DNA from: Helicoverpa zea
Lineage: Eukaryota; Arthropoda; Insecta; Lepidoptera; Noctuidae
DNA: 64,000 nucleotides
Assembly: GCF_022581195.2 (NCBI RefSeq)
Contig: NC_061459.1
Location: forward strand, 5,456,001 to 5,520,000
Direction of reading: 5' to 3'
In this document: positions 1-13,000 of the stretch, in pieces
Layout: every line of letters begins with the position of its first letter
How positions within the stretch are numbered: the first letter of the stretch is position 1
Program-made: the position numbers and the translations under genes
Notes under the pieces: model-generated
The model's input: only the letters and a program-made list of their open reading frames with translations
Database searches by the model: none
Told to the model about the DNA's origin: nothing

Positions 1-3000
1 AGACCGTTAGATTTAAACGTTTTAGCTTAAGTATAACATTGCATACCTACGTGCATTCTCAACAATGTTAATTAATAACTGAAGTGGTCGTTCATAGTCC
101 ACTAAAATATCTTATACTTTCACACTTGCTCAATCGTGAAAAAGAGAGTTACTAGTGTAAGATGGTAGGTGACGACAAAGTTGCTTTTGTCGTGATCACT
201 TGTAACGCAACATTACGTATTCTCTTTACGAATACACAGACACGCGCGCAGTGTATCGCCGTAAAAGTGGTCTAAGTCAAGAATGTTGCATAAGGGACAA
301 ATGAGAATTTGGTCTAAGCTATGAGGGCTTGTACATGCATTACGTTGGTTGTTCGCTTAGGATCGATATTGGCACCGTGGCTCGGAGGGACGATCCCCCG
401 ATCTAATGGGATCATTTGTAGGGATACACCCTGATAGGCGAGACGGACTCCTAATCATGATAAGTACAACACAATGTGCTTATGTATAGTTTGAAACAGG
501 CAACAGTCGCCAAAAGTGTATGAACTCGTTGAATTTATTAAATAAATCAGACAGATAGAAGGCGTCCATTACATCTTTTCAATATTAATAAAAAAGGAAA
601 AAAGTGGTTTTCTGCATGCATCACTGAATATGTGAACCTGCTAATGAATCTGGTTTGTGGTGTATTCAACATACAACGTGAAAATGCAATAAAAGTATAG
701 AAGATTTAATTAAGCACATAAAACACAATAATTGATGAAAGTTCTAGGACAAAGTATATTTTTATTGTTTTGGGTTGGCAATAAAATATTCCATGGCCTC
801 ATTCAAGCTCTTGTCTGTGTTCAAATATACACCTTGAATACGATTTCATAGTAGCAATGTGTGTAGTCCGTGTTCGCAATAATTGAAATGTATTCAGGAC
901 ACCCATAGTCGTGAACGCAGGGTAGGTAAGTATGCAAAATTCTTGATCGGTTTGGTAGCTTAGTACTAGCCGAAGAATTACAAGTATCCAGAGTAGACAT
1001 ATAGCAGCGAAACAAATCATCTTACAAAGATTGGTCAAATTCGTTGTCCAAACTACTGAATGGAAAATACACTTATCGATGTGAAATAACACATAAAAAT
1101 CGAACCTTTCGGCCAAGAACATAATATTCAAAGTTTTTTTTGCTTTATGGAATTGACTGGAGGCATTAAAGCGAGTAGTGTGTCAATATGTACCATTTTT
1201 GCATTTGGTTTATCTCCATTACTACTAAGACAAGAACAGTATTCATGTGCTGTCGCATTAATTCAGCATGGATTCTCTAGAGTTGCTATTGCTGTGGACG
1301 TGGTAATGTCTGCCAACGATGACACAAGACATATCACTCTTTGACAGACCAATCAATGGAGGGACCAGCAAATGACTGGCGAGTTGCAAACCTTATGGAT
1401 TCTATAGAGCACTTATCTTATTATGAAGATTACTTAAATGAAGGGCAGAAGATAAAGCCCTGGACCAGCCTAAGGATCAAGCATAAAAAGCATCAGAAAG
1501 ATGAATTCGTATGCGCACAATTGGTATTCTTTTCCCTATGATTTCGTCGCTCAAAAATCTGACTAACTTGTTAGGGAAGTAAATGTGATAAGCATTTCTA
1601 TCTAACAAAGGCGGTATCATGAATGTGCTAATTTACCGCCAACTTAGCACTATAGTAATGTCATTATTTAATGTAAATATTTGATGTTTGTACCAATTTG
1701 AAGAAGTATGTTTGCGTCACAGGTACTGCGATGAGATTTTCGGGTACAATGTGAGTGACATAGCGTGACACACAATCGGGACTTATCGAAGGCGTTGTTT
1801 GCGTAGCGCACAGCCGCGGCGACCGGCTGGTCAATGAACTAAACAAAACACCTACAAGTTTACACAGTGTACTGCCACACTGCGGCGTGTGCGACATTGC
1901 GCTAGGGCTGCCAGATGCTCGGGATTCAGCTGGATTATGTGTGTGTGTACACACTACACTTAAGCCACAAAGTGATGAAGTAATTTGTTCTTATTTTAGT
2001 TAACTGCACCAGTCTTTGGAGTCGCTCGACCACCATGACACATTATTTTACTAAGCTAGGTCGTTTTTGTATTTTTTTCTGGATACGAATCCATACGTCA
2101 GTTTTGGTAACCCTGCTGAGCGCCCATTACCGTGTTTCGATACATCGCGTAAGTATAATGTAAAGTTTGTCAGGTCCGCTAATGGCTGTGGATCACAGTC
2201 ACACTTGCCAGAGTATATTAATACTTATCTGCTTAATATAGACAGATGTTTGTCCAATTAATTATCGTGCTAAATCGAGCCAAAAATTAAAATATTGTGC
2301 TTAGTTTGAAATGGTAATATTCGTGAAAGTGGTGTAGTATAGCGATAGTCAGTGGTTTTCACTTACGATACAGTTGACTTTCGAGTTCTGAGTAACAGCG
2401 TATTACGTAGACTCCTCACGCTGAATCGTGATTGGTTATTCCTAGTCTTCCTGATTTTATTCGAGCGTGTTAAAAGTTAGGTAAATATTCTTACGTATTT
2501 ACCCGGCTATCTCAGGCTTTGCTATGAAAGAACAGTATGTAATTGAGTTTGAAACTGGAAACCAGTTTTCTGAAAAGTTAATGGTTAATATGTTAACTTG
2601 TGATAATAGTCAATGACATATCTTCAATGCTAATTAATTTAGCAAAGCAAAAGTAAACAAAAATAATAAAAGGACATCATTCATTTCGTACCCAAAAATG
2701 AAAGTGCCGGCCAGAGTAAGAAAATAGTTGATTCGCGTAGATAATAATGCCCTGAAGATTTTTTACTATTACAAGAATCGTCTACAATGAACCCCCAGGC
2801 TGCTATTTGACTTTGAAAATCCAAAAAAATCACACAATGTTTTGAGCATCACTTTACGGCCCCGAAATAGAGACTGGTCAGGCGCTGCCTTCAAGCAACT
2901 CCTGAATTCAAGATCTCCTTTGAATCTAGAATACACTAATAATTAGATCATTATTTGCCTACCCAATTACATGCCAGCTACATATTCGAACATTGAGAAA

Positions 3001-3415
3001 AACGCTCACTCCCCAAAATCACGATGATCGCTCGTATGTTACTCTTTTTTTTCTGCAAGAAAGTTATGGGCAACCATCAGGCACTTATATTTTAGAAGTA
3101 AATATGAGTAGATTCTTGGATATGATGAGTGACAGAGTAGAAGCGGAGAAAATACTACGCCCACTGAACCACAAATGAAATTGGTAACAGGGAAGGTCAA
3201 GGATGAAGACGAACAAGAAACTCAAGAACATTAGGGCTAAAAAGAAGGACTTTTTTCCTTCAGCCTTCAAACGGGTGTACCTGTGACTATGAACATCCAG
3301 TAGCAGTCATGGATAAGCATGATATTAATTGTCACTGATTAGATACCCAACCTCGTAGGACTGATTCTGTACGCGCAGCAATGGTAGCTGGTGATGTGTA
3401 TACGTACGTGTAATG
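1..3415. other. non-coding, inferred mam intron
   Basis: No gene is recognised here. Because the first visible mam exon (7051) begins in the middle of the MAML domain, this stretch is inferred to be intron or sequence upstream of it. Several ORFs of 60-110 codons exist on both strands but lack recognisable domains or paired splice sites. The sequence is AT-rich with no clear repeat structure that I could define. Confidence 0.5.
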
Positions 3416-3437
3416 GGGTGTACTACGCCGAATCGAA

Positions 3438-4086
3438 TAACAAATAATCGAATATCAATTGATCGACCACTATAAATCGAAATTCTAAATACTCGAACAT
3501 TCATAATATCGAATGGTTATTAAATCGAACATTCAATACATCGCGCAGTCAATACATCGAGTGTTCAAAATATCGAATGTTTGTTTGATCGAGCGTTAAA
3601 TGCATCGCATACTCATCCTATCGAAAAATCTGTATTTTTTATGAATACAAGAAAAAGTCAAAATTTTATAATAAATCACATTTTATTCTTTAATTCTTAT
3701 CTTTTAAAGGTACATTTAAAATTTTTGTATGAATTTAAAAGGCAAACGCGGGATTGGGAAGACCTACTTTACAAAGAAGAGGCAAAAGGGATGATAATGC
3801 GATTGAAAAAATATTAAATAATAATAAAAACTATATTAAAATGTGTTTTATTATAAAATTTTGAGTTTTTCTTGTATTCATAAAAAATACAGATTTTTCG
3901 ATAGGATGAGTATGCGATGCATTTAACGCTCGATCAAACAAACATTCGATATTTTGAACACTCGATGTATTGACTGCGCGATGTATTGAATGTTCGATTT
4001 AATAACCATTCGATATTATGAATGTTCGAGTATTTAGAATTTCGATTTATAGTGGTCGATCAATTGATATTCGATTATTTGTTATT
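3438..4086. repeat. inverted repeat (fold-back) inside the MULE
   Basis: About 250 bp at 3438-3687 recur inverted at 3839-4086, with a loop of about 150 bp. The arms are dominated by short TCGAA/TCGAT-containing blocks, for example AATATCGAATG. The left arm overlaps the terminal inverted repeat of the enclosing MULE, so the element carries an extended subterminal repeat that has been copied inward. Confidence 0.85.
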
Positions 4087-4458
4087 GGGTAGTATTTAAA
4101 CGCAAATCAAATAATATCCTTTTTCTATGCAATAAAATTCCAAATTCCCATCAAAATTACTGATTGCACAGCAAAATATTCAACTCAAAATATCGCTAAA
4201 CACACTACAATTTATTTTCGCAGCGTACAGCGATTTTTCCTAAAGCAAAAGCTTTTTCATCAATGCACAGCTAACAATCTTAATGCACATTATACATGTT
4301 AATTCTTTTTCTTTTAAATATAGCTTCTATTTTTATATTATTTACAGCAGTTTTTCTGAATAAAACAGCATTTTATTAGTCACAGTCATCTTATTATTTA
4401 TTAATTACCACATAATAAGATCAGCAAAAAAATATAAAATTAAATACAAAATTGTAAT

Positions 4459-4625
4459 TTATTGAATTATTAATAAGCGTCCACGCTTCCTTTTTTGCCC
4501 AATAGGCACATTTTTACCTTCTGAAAGTGGCGCCACGTACTTGAGTCGGATCGAAAGTCCGATGATATGCTTGCACATATAAATAGTTCTTAAAAAAAAT
4601 AGGGCAGGTGCATTTTTAGTCATTG
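4459..4625 (-). pseudogene. remnant of MULE transposase C-terminus (SWIM domain)
   Basis: On the minus strand one frame reads MCKHIIGLSIRLKY, then PIGQKRKRGR and a stop. This matches the CxH half of a SWIM zinc finger and the basic tail seen in MULE transposases. The CxC half (KCTCPIFFKNY) lies immediately upstream in a different frame, so a frameshift splits the domain. Stop codons close the frames further upstream. SWIM domains (CxC...CxH) are known DNA- or protein-binding modules in MULE transposases. This copy cannot encode a full one. Confidence 0.7.
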
Positions 4626-4741
4626 TCTTCCTTTTGGCATACATTTCATATAAGTAGTCATTAAAAGGCAGAACTATCATACTTCAGAATGTTTATAGTC
4701 AGAATCATCTTTTGCCATAGTTTTGGAATTTTTATTTTCCT

Positions 4742-4860
4742 GTAAGAAGCGTGCAAACAAGCCTGAAGCATGCAAGCAGGCATACAGCATGTAAGCATGC
4801 ATGCAGCATGTAAGCAGGCATGCAACATGGAAGTAAGCATGCAACATGCAGCAAACATGG
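4742..4860. repeat. GCATGC-rich minisatellite
   Basis: Short imperfect repeats built on GCATGCAAGCAGGCAT-like and GCATGTAAGCATGC-like words occur here, inside the MULE. The block abuts a GC-rich stretch (about 4860-5060) unlike the rest of the element. Confidence 0.6.
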
Positions 4861-5606
4861 CTTCTGTCACGGCTCCGGCGCTGCGGGGCTCCGGCGGTCC
4901 CATGCGAGCTTATCGTCGCAGATGGTTTTTCCGCTCACCACCGCAGCTTCGGCTTACTGGCCGGCAGAGCCGGCCAGCCTCAGCCGCGTCGGCGAGCGTT
5001 AAAACTACCTGCGCCTCAGCTCGCAGGCCGCCTCGCCCCTCCGCGCCTACGCGGTTTTGAATTGCACTCTAGGGGTAGGGCAAACAAGACTACGTGGAGT
5101 CGGTTTTGCAGCGATTTGTTTTCGTTACTAGCTTCAATTTTTCAGTTAATTTGTTCTGCTTTTAGAAATAATGCAATGTGACAGGATTTTTTGTTATAAT
5201 AATCATTAAATTTGCCGAGCATGGCTTCTTGAAAATTAAGACAAATATGATGAACAGGTTTTGTTGTACTTACTGGTTAATATGACTGGGATAGTTATTT
5301 TGCTATGAAATATGTAAAATTTGCTGTGCAGTCAGTATTTTATGCTTGTATGTAGTATTTTTGTACAAGAATAAATTTAACTGTATTGCATTATAAGGAA
5401 AAAAGTAATGTCATATTGATGTATAATTTCGAATTATCTGCAGTTTGAGTTTTGTTAAACATTTAGTTTATTTGTAGTGAAGTAAGTTATTTGATGTAAA
5501 AAAGAATATAAATGATGAGTATTTATTGATAGGCGATTATTTATTTGATATGCAATTTATAATATCCCTTTGTTATTCGATTCGGCGTAGTACACCCCGT
5601 GTAATG

Positions 5607-7050
5607 TAATAGGCTGATATCGGCACAGTGACGTACGCCACTCACTAATGCTGCTTACTGCTTATGTAATACATGCTTGCACATAGATTTTCTTACATAA
5701 CCGAGCAAATAATTACCCATTTGTTGTTCTGTTGTGATACAGTTACGAACAAACATTTGAAAACGGGAATACATTTTGGAATAATGATTATGAGGCCTTG
5801 TATTGAAAATAAAAGAAATGCCTTTTCTCCTAGTGGTCCACTGCTGCAATTCGATCTCCTTCCCGTCTTCCACTTGACCTGGTCCAATCCTGTTGATTCC
5901 AATCCCACAGGTGGAATCCAATCATGGTGTGATATTATTTCTTGTTGCGAGAAGAGTACTCAATACTTATTAAATATATTGTACGATGTTCTGCTGGGGA
6001 AATTCCCTTTCCCTATCGGAATGTAAAATGCTGGATGGAAGTCGGGTGTAAATCTGCCCAAGTTGCAAATTATTTGTTTGTACAACACGCTCATATTATT
6101 AGTTTGTTTGATAGGGAAATTCCATTTGATTAGCAATATCTATTATTAACATGAGGGATTGTGAATTCAATTGGCAAGTATGCAAATGCTGTTATGGATA
6201 TCAAGTAGTCTTTGAAAATTATTTCAAACAGGGGACGACAGTGGCCTTGAGAATTTCGTCGCCACAGAATAATACTGATGAATAAATGAAAAGCTTGTAA
6301 TGATTTTTTTATATAGCCGACAGACTGTCCGCATTAACATTTGCTCAAGGTGACGCTCGGGAGTTGCGGCTGACTGAGCATCACGGCATCGCTTCAAATA
6401 TTGTTTGTTAGGTACACCTACTGTTCCTTCACTTGTTAGGTACTACGGAGGTATTTGTTTCTTTGTTATTAAAACTTTATACCTACTCCTACTCATGAGA
6501 TGTGCTTAATTTTGAAGAATAATACGTATGAACTTACGTTAATGCAACAGTCTTACATAGTCGTACGCCACTAATAGGATACGTGTGTTCATCACGAATC
6601 ATGACTCATTTTGTCGACTCCTTGGTTGGGAATTGTTTTGGAATGAAGGGTACCAATTCTAGTATTGAGCTCATTGAGCTATATGCATTTGACTGTATTC
6701 CGTGAACTGTGATACATACAATACAGCACTTAACTACACAATTTCCTGTGGGTGTCGTAACTACTCGTAACAGGTGACTCAGGACAAGAATAATATCGGC
6801 ACTTTGTTAAGTGCGGGGGGTTCTTTATGGGAGTTCATATATTTTGATCACTGATTTATTGCAGTTCTCGTTTAAGATTTTTTAAGATAACTGCAAACTT
6901 GAATACCTACTTACAAATAAGAAAGATTTCAAACGTTAGGTACTCTCTTATTTTGTTAATAGACTTCAAAAATGCTTTCGCTTCTATCCGACATCGGCTG
7001 TCCATTTCAACTTTAATACACTGGTTTTCAACTTATTTTGTTTGTTTCAG
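5607..7050. other. non-coding, inferred mam intron
   Basis: No gene is recognised. ORFs at 5655-6130 on both strands show no domain. The stretch ends with a polypyrimidine tract and AG at 7049-7050, which is the acceptor for the first visible mam exon. Confidence 0.5.
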
Positions 7051-10000
7051 ACGAAGGATAGAAACGTACCGGCGACGCCAGTCGGAGTGTGTGCCGCGGT
7101 TTGACCAATCGTTCACTGGCGCATGTGAGCAGCAAAATTTGGAGACTACCGCCCTCCAGAAGCGTTTCCTCGAAGGGAAGGCCAAACGACAGGCAAAGAA
7201 GAGCGATCGCAAGCCAGACTTGCCAGCCATTAGCGGCAACCTGCACAGCAGTGTCGTCCATGTGGTATGTTGCAATTTTAATTGATTGTACTTCATTATT
7301 GCTATTTAACTTTCCTCGTCCACCTGCCTACACATCATTTATCGATTAATGTATACCCTTTGCTTGGCTAGTTGTCAGATTTTGAGTATCTAATTCTGAT
7401 TATCCGTAAAGATTGTTAAAAGCTTAAGATCCTTTAAGAGAATTCGAGAGAAGGAGCAAGGATTTAGTCAGTAACTTTCCTTAACTGCTGATCGGTCGCA
7501 CCGTGCGACTGCAACTTAGCCACGAGGAGTTCTCGAAATGGTTACTTTATTCTATCAATAATATTATATAAGGGCACCAAAGATCTAATGCAAAATCTTA
7601 TAAGTGACATTATTTAACAATGTGATAAAAAACAAGAAAGACAACTTTAGAAACCGGTTTTGTTCACATCTTAAATCTACGCCCGTCTATGTTTACTTGA
7701 GATTCCCGTTAACCGTCATAAAATATTTGGGCACAATACCGTAGTTACAGAAATGCATTTGATACGCTATCAAACTTCATAAGAACTTTATCTTAATGCA
7801 CGTTACCGCTAAATCTGATTACAATATGATGATTTATTCATACGCCTTCTTTCTTCATTTCCACAAACTGATCGATCTCATTCTCTCTAGATATTCGTAA
7901 AATCTAGTTACGTCTATTACCTACTTATCTTACATTTAGCTTTGTGTTATGTAAGATTACTTCCTCATTACTGTTACGGGTCACGTGTCTGCGCTTTACA
8001 CGTGATTGTATTGTTCTATTACAAATACTAGCTAGTGATTACGAAGATTGCGATTAAATTCAACCTCCATACATTTGATTCCAACTTTTCACCCATTCGA
8101 TTAAGATCCCTCTACATTTGCTTCATGTCTACACGAAGTTAGTTTTGCTCCAACACGGTGGATATTGTTGTTCTGTTTATAGCTCTCTATCTAGTTTTAA
8201 AACGTTAGAGACAATTTATGGGGCACTAGTAGATCGAGATGGGGAGATAATTAGTGGCAGCACGTGCTATGTAAGCGCCGCATCGCACACCGGATGTTGC
8301 CAGACGTCAATTGACTTGACCCTCTGGCACCGCATCCCGTGCCTCCGAGTGCTTCACTTTACTCAGCACGCGACACAACTACCATAACATTCTAGCTAAC
8401 GATCAAACAAATTAGTGCAATTATATACTCAATCAAACTAGTTTTCGACACTTTGGAAAACGATCTTCATATCAAACCGAGAAACGTGTCTTTAGAGTGT
8501 TTGTAATGAAAAGAACCATCCAATATTGCGATTAAATAATGTTCGTGAAGGCTGGTTGGTCATTTGATTCTTCCCTACGGTGTCAAAGATCTTCCCTGTA
8601 GAGCTTCCTGATAGCAAGGCCAGTTAGTTTACCTGCGCTAGATCATGTAAGTGTAGGTACGGTAGGGCGGTCTGCGGTTGTGCAAACTGCGCGAGTTTCA
8701 CAACAAACGCCTCGCATTGTCTCGCGCCGCTCACCGCGACGACCTCCGAGCGCCTGCGCCTGCGCGGTTTTCTGACACATTTTATTAAGTAACTACGTAC
8801 TGCGTATTACATTGTAGTACCGATAGTTGCCATTATTAACTGTCTTAGAAAATATTGCAATGTTTTCCACATAGGGTTTTCTCTTACGTTAGATGCTCAA
8901 CCAAGTGTTAAATTTCAAAGAAGCACATTCATTAGGTATTTCAATTTGAACTTACTGCTAACATTGTTATCCAAAAGGAGAGATCGCTGCTCTTCCCCAT
9001 GCATATGTATACCTATCAAGATGTGTCCTAAATATTGATCTTCATTGATATAGACTCTAAAACCATTGACTAAACCACGAAATTAAGAATGCCAATTTCT
9101 AGTCCGCAGAAATTATTGCTGGACATCTGCCGTCGAACAGCCCTATTCGTTCCTATTTCCCCGTTCGTACTGATTGCACAAAAATTAGAAATCCATAGTA
9201 TCAGGGTTCTTTGAAGTGTATGATTTAAAATCTACCAAGGGCAGACTGTAGACTGGACTTTGGCGCCGCGCTGCTGTGAACCGCTCCCATAGTCCGCTAC
9301 ATTAAATATTCAGCGATGCTCAATATGTACGTACCTACCTACCTATATTGCTGTATGGCGTTATCGTACTCATGCAATTACAACACTCCGTAGCGTGATC
9401 TTCAACTTGCACTCATTACTGAAGAAATTCTAAGTGACGAATGGTCAAGTGTTATCTGTTATAGTTCGGCCATTCAGAGAATGCGTTCCTGACACGTCGC
9501 GATTGAACTGACGACGTAACTTTGCAATGGCGTTGCAGTTACGATAAAAATATTTTTGCTGGTTGTTTACCGTTTTAACAATTGAGGAGCATTAAAACAA
9601 CATTATTATATCAATAATCAATGAATGTTATTACGTCGTCAGTTCAATCGCGACGTGTCAGGAACGCATTCTCTGAATGGCCGAACTATAATTAGGCAAG
9701 ACGTAAGTAATTAAATAGCGTCTGTACTGTTATGGAGTTTTAGTAATTATCACCATTTTGCATCAATATTTGGGTAATAGATTAGTTCGTCTTCAAAATA
9801 TAAATTGCCGGTGTCGATTCGGTTCCGGCTTCGCGCGGGGTATTTTAATTATTCTGGACTCCATATTTTTCTATCATAGAAATCTTGTTCTGGTAGTTAG
9901 AAAAACATAACAGAAAAGTACTTAATTGTCCAATTGAGCGCATCGTCTGAAAATTTTCGCGTTTTGAAATATAGCGCTTTGCCCGCGACTTCGTCCGCGT

Positions 10001-13000
10001 TGGTAAATCTATGTATTGCAAAATGGTGCGCTCAGGCTGACCAGCCAACATGTTGTACTTACATACTTTATATTCCTCTTGAATCACTCCATCTAATAAA
10101 AAACCCGCATCAAAATCCGTTGTGTATTTTTAACATCTAAGCATACATAGAGAGAATCAGACGGAAGGAAGCGAATTTGTTTCGTATGTACTTACTACGT
10201 AGTGATAGAGATAACGACTATTTACGATTGCATATTTTATTACGATCTGATAATTTATCAAACAGTTTTCTTATAGTCACGTGAACTTTATTATTGTTTA
10301 GATGTTGCTAAAACAAAATTAAAGTACAGATTGAGTACATATGTAGTTAAATAAAAGTCAAATTCAAGTTACCAGAAAAGGATGTCTGCCGGAGATACAT
10401 TAGAAGCTGTCGTGAGCACAATTATTTTAATCTGCTATCGTATGCGAACACGTGACGACCACGCACTTGATTAAACCATTTACCTACCAACGTCTAGCTC
10501 AGAATTGTCAAGAAGTATCAGGTACTCATTCATTTGTACCAATTTACTCATTGTTTCATGTACATAAATAATTGTATTATAATTTTGTTCAATTTTGGTC
10601 TGTATGAGCAGTTTCGGGTTATTTATTTAATACAATCAAGTTTTCTTATAGCCTATAGGTATCTTAAATCTATGCTCCACAAAACCGTTTACACGGTTTG
10701 TCTGCGGAAACGGAAACTTTCCACCTTTTCTCTATAAATTTCATTCAATTGAATTCTATATAATTGAATTGAATTTAAAAGATTATTCCTGGTATGATTC
10801 CTATAGGCAACGAGTGTTTGATATGAGAAAAATGTCAGTGGCATTTTATAAAAACTACTGATGTGAACGGCAATGTCTGGCAGTTGTGTCATATTTTCTA
10901 TGGTAATATACAAAGGATTGAAATCTGATTTTCTTTTGTTTTAGCAACAAAAATTTGGATGCGGTGACTATGAACCTCCAGCAAAAATCCAATGTGGTGG
11001 AGGAGGAGGCGGGGGCGGTGTTGGGGGCGAAGCTCTCACCAAGTTCTCTGTGGAAATCGTCCAACAGTTGGAGTTCACAACATCAGCAGCGGATTCGCAA
11101 CCTCAGCAAATTTCTACTAACGTTACGGTGAAGGCACTCGCAAATGCCGTAAAGACATCTAGTTCACCCCCCTTACCACAAGCACCGCCGCGGGTGCCTA
11201 CTCCGCTTGATTGCGAGCGTGAATGCAAAGCGGAGTGCAAATCTGAAGTGGCTGATGACGATTTCGTCGGATTGGATGAGTGTGCTGCGGCCCTTGAACG
11301 TGACGCGGCTTCAGCTTTCCCCGGGTTAGCCGATCTGATCGGCGAGGAAGATGGAGACGATACGTTCGAAGATCTTATCACGGAAATATCGGAATATCCA
11401 GAATTTATGAAGGACTTTGATATTGACGGAGGTAAACTGAATGGCGGTGGAATGGGGTTGCTGGAGCCGCCGGAGGGTGAGCCAGCTCCCCGGCCGTACG
11501 GTGGCGGTGAGATGTCGCCGGCGGCGCAGACCCTGAAGCACATGGCTGAGCAGCACCAGCAAGCGGCGGGCGGGGACTGGGCGCGCTACCGTGGCTACGG
11601 CGGGTACCGGCCGCGGCCTGCGCCTCCGCCCATGGAGCATCTGCACATGTCGCAGCAACAGCAGCTACATTTGACCCAGCCGCACCACAATCTGCAGGTT
11701 AGTCATGTTCATATAATCCTACTTATATTATAAATGTGAAAGTTTGTGAGAATGTATGGATGTATGTTTGTTATTCAATCACGCGAAAACGGCTAGACCG
11801 ATTTGATTGAAATTTGGTATGTAGATAGGTGATACCCTGGATTAACACATAGGCTACTTTTTATCAACACCACGCGGGCGAAGCCGCTGGCGGAAGCTAG
11901 TATTATATACATATGTATACATCGATTTATCCTTATTCATTTTGTGAATTCGATAGCAATTCCATCGTCTGTCGGTTGGACTAACAAATGAAAACGTCTG
12001 AACCCACATAAGTGAAATTTGGTATGGATATAGATTAAATCTTGAGGCAGGTATTGCATCGCATAGAAGTAGGTACCGTAGGATGCAGGTGAAACAGCGC
12101 GAAACGGCTACTCGTCTACATGTTCACCGAATTGACAACATGCTATGTGTGTTTAAGTTTTGCGCAGATTACCGCGTCCTGTTTTGGAACGGCTGAAATA
12201 TACACAATGAACATATTTTTTAAAGCATCCTCTAATCTTAACATAGTCAAAGTCACAGAAGATTCAAAACTAATTATCATGTTTAACATGGCGCCAAATC
12301 GGTACTTCCCGCGAAGAAATTAAATGACGTTACTACGCACGCAAATGCAAAGTCGTCCATGGAAATTTCGCAGAATTTTCGTGTTTCTTCTTTACGTCAT
12401 TAAATACCCATGAGTTGCGTTTAAGTTAATTATTAGAAGTAATTTTTGTTGAGCAATTTGTGACGTGAAAAGACATAAAAAACATGGAGACTGGTGTAGT
12501 ATCGACCGGGGAGGGCGTGCGCGCGCTGCTCGCCTCCACTCGCCTACACTTACCTACCACGGTCCATGGATAGTTGGAGGCGAAGTGACGTCTGTGCGAC
12601 TATACTTCTAGTTGTATAACAAGTACCCCAGCTACTTACTACAGATGGAACTAATTATTCATTTCAATATCCTACATAGAGTATAGAGTACCGCAAATGA
12701 TATTGGACTAGGTATCAATGGATTAAAGGGCAATTAACTTGAAAAACCTTCAATACTTGTCAACCTAATTTTTTAAATTTTGAAGGCGCGCTAGAAATCT
12801 TAATAGCGCTTACCAACACCGTCGTGGACACTTACTTAACATTTAATGACATGTAACATGTACTAAGTTTTATTAAACAAGTGCGTGTTGCGAATAAGCA
12901 GATGTATCGAAAGCCACATGTTTTACTTAAAGGCCGTCCACTGTAAACAAGTCAGAGTGTACATACACTAATATTATAGAACATTATGAATATACAGTAG

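Larger units (their letters stand above)
3416..5597 (-). mobile_element. degraded Mutator-like (MULE) DNA transposon
   Basis: The element is bounded by a perfect 29-bp terminal inverted repeat that starts GGGTGTACTACGCCGAATCG (3416-3444) and returns inverted at 5569-5597. The nine bases CGTGTAATG flank it directly on both sides (3407-3415 and 5598-5606), a target-site duplication of the length known for Mutator-like elements. Inside, on the minus strand, is a broken SWIM zinc-finger segment followed by a basic KRKRGR tail, both seen at the C-terminus of MULE transposases. The interior also holds an internal fold-back (3438-4086), a GCATGC-rich minisatellite and a GC-rich block near 4860-5060. 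No intact transposase is present, so this copy is non-autonomous. The superfamily call rests on TSD length plus the SWIM remnant. Confidence 0.8.
7265..10944 (+). other. mam: mam intron
   Basis: Starts with donor GTATGT and ends with TTTTAG. It contains a 225-bp MITE (9463-9687), a dispersed lepidopteran repeat in minus orientation (about 9970-10190), and a GC-rich patch near 8650-8775 with no recognised coding content. Confidence 0.8.

Noticed and set aside
799..1131. 110-codon minus-strand ORF with hydrophobic stretch, reminiscent of a chemoreceptor fragment
   Set aside because: No motif, no convincing splice sites, and an overlapping ORF in another frame; most likely chance.
5655..6133. 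Overlapping ORFs on both strands
   Set aside because: No domain, several frames open at once, no splice partners.
11103..11658. Long minus-strand ORFs opposite mam exon 2
   Set aside because: They are antisense shadows of a GC-rich coding exon whose plus frame matches Mastermind.
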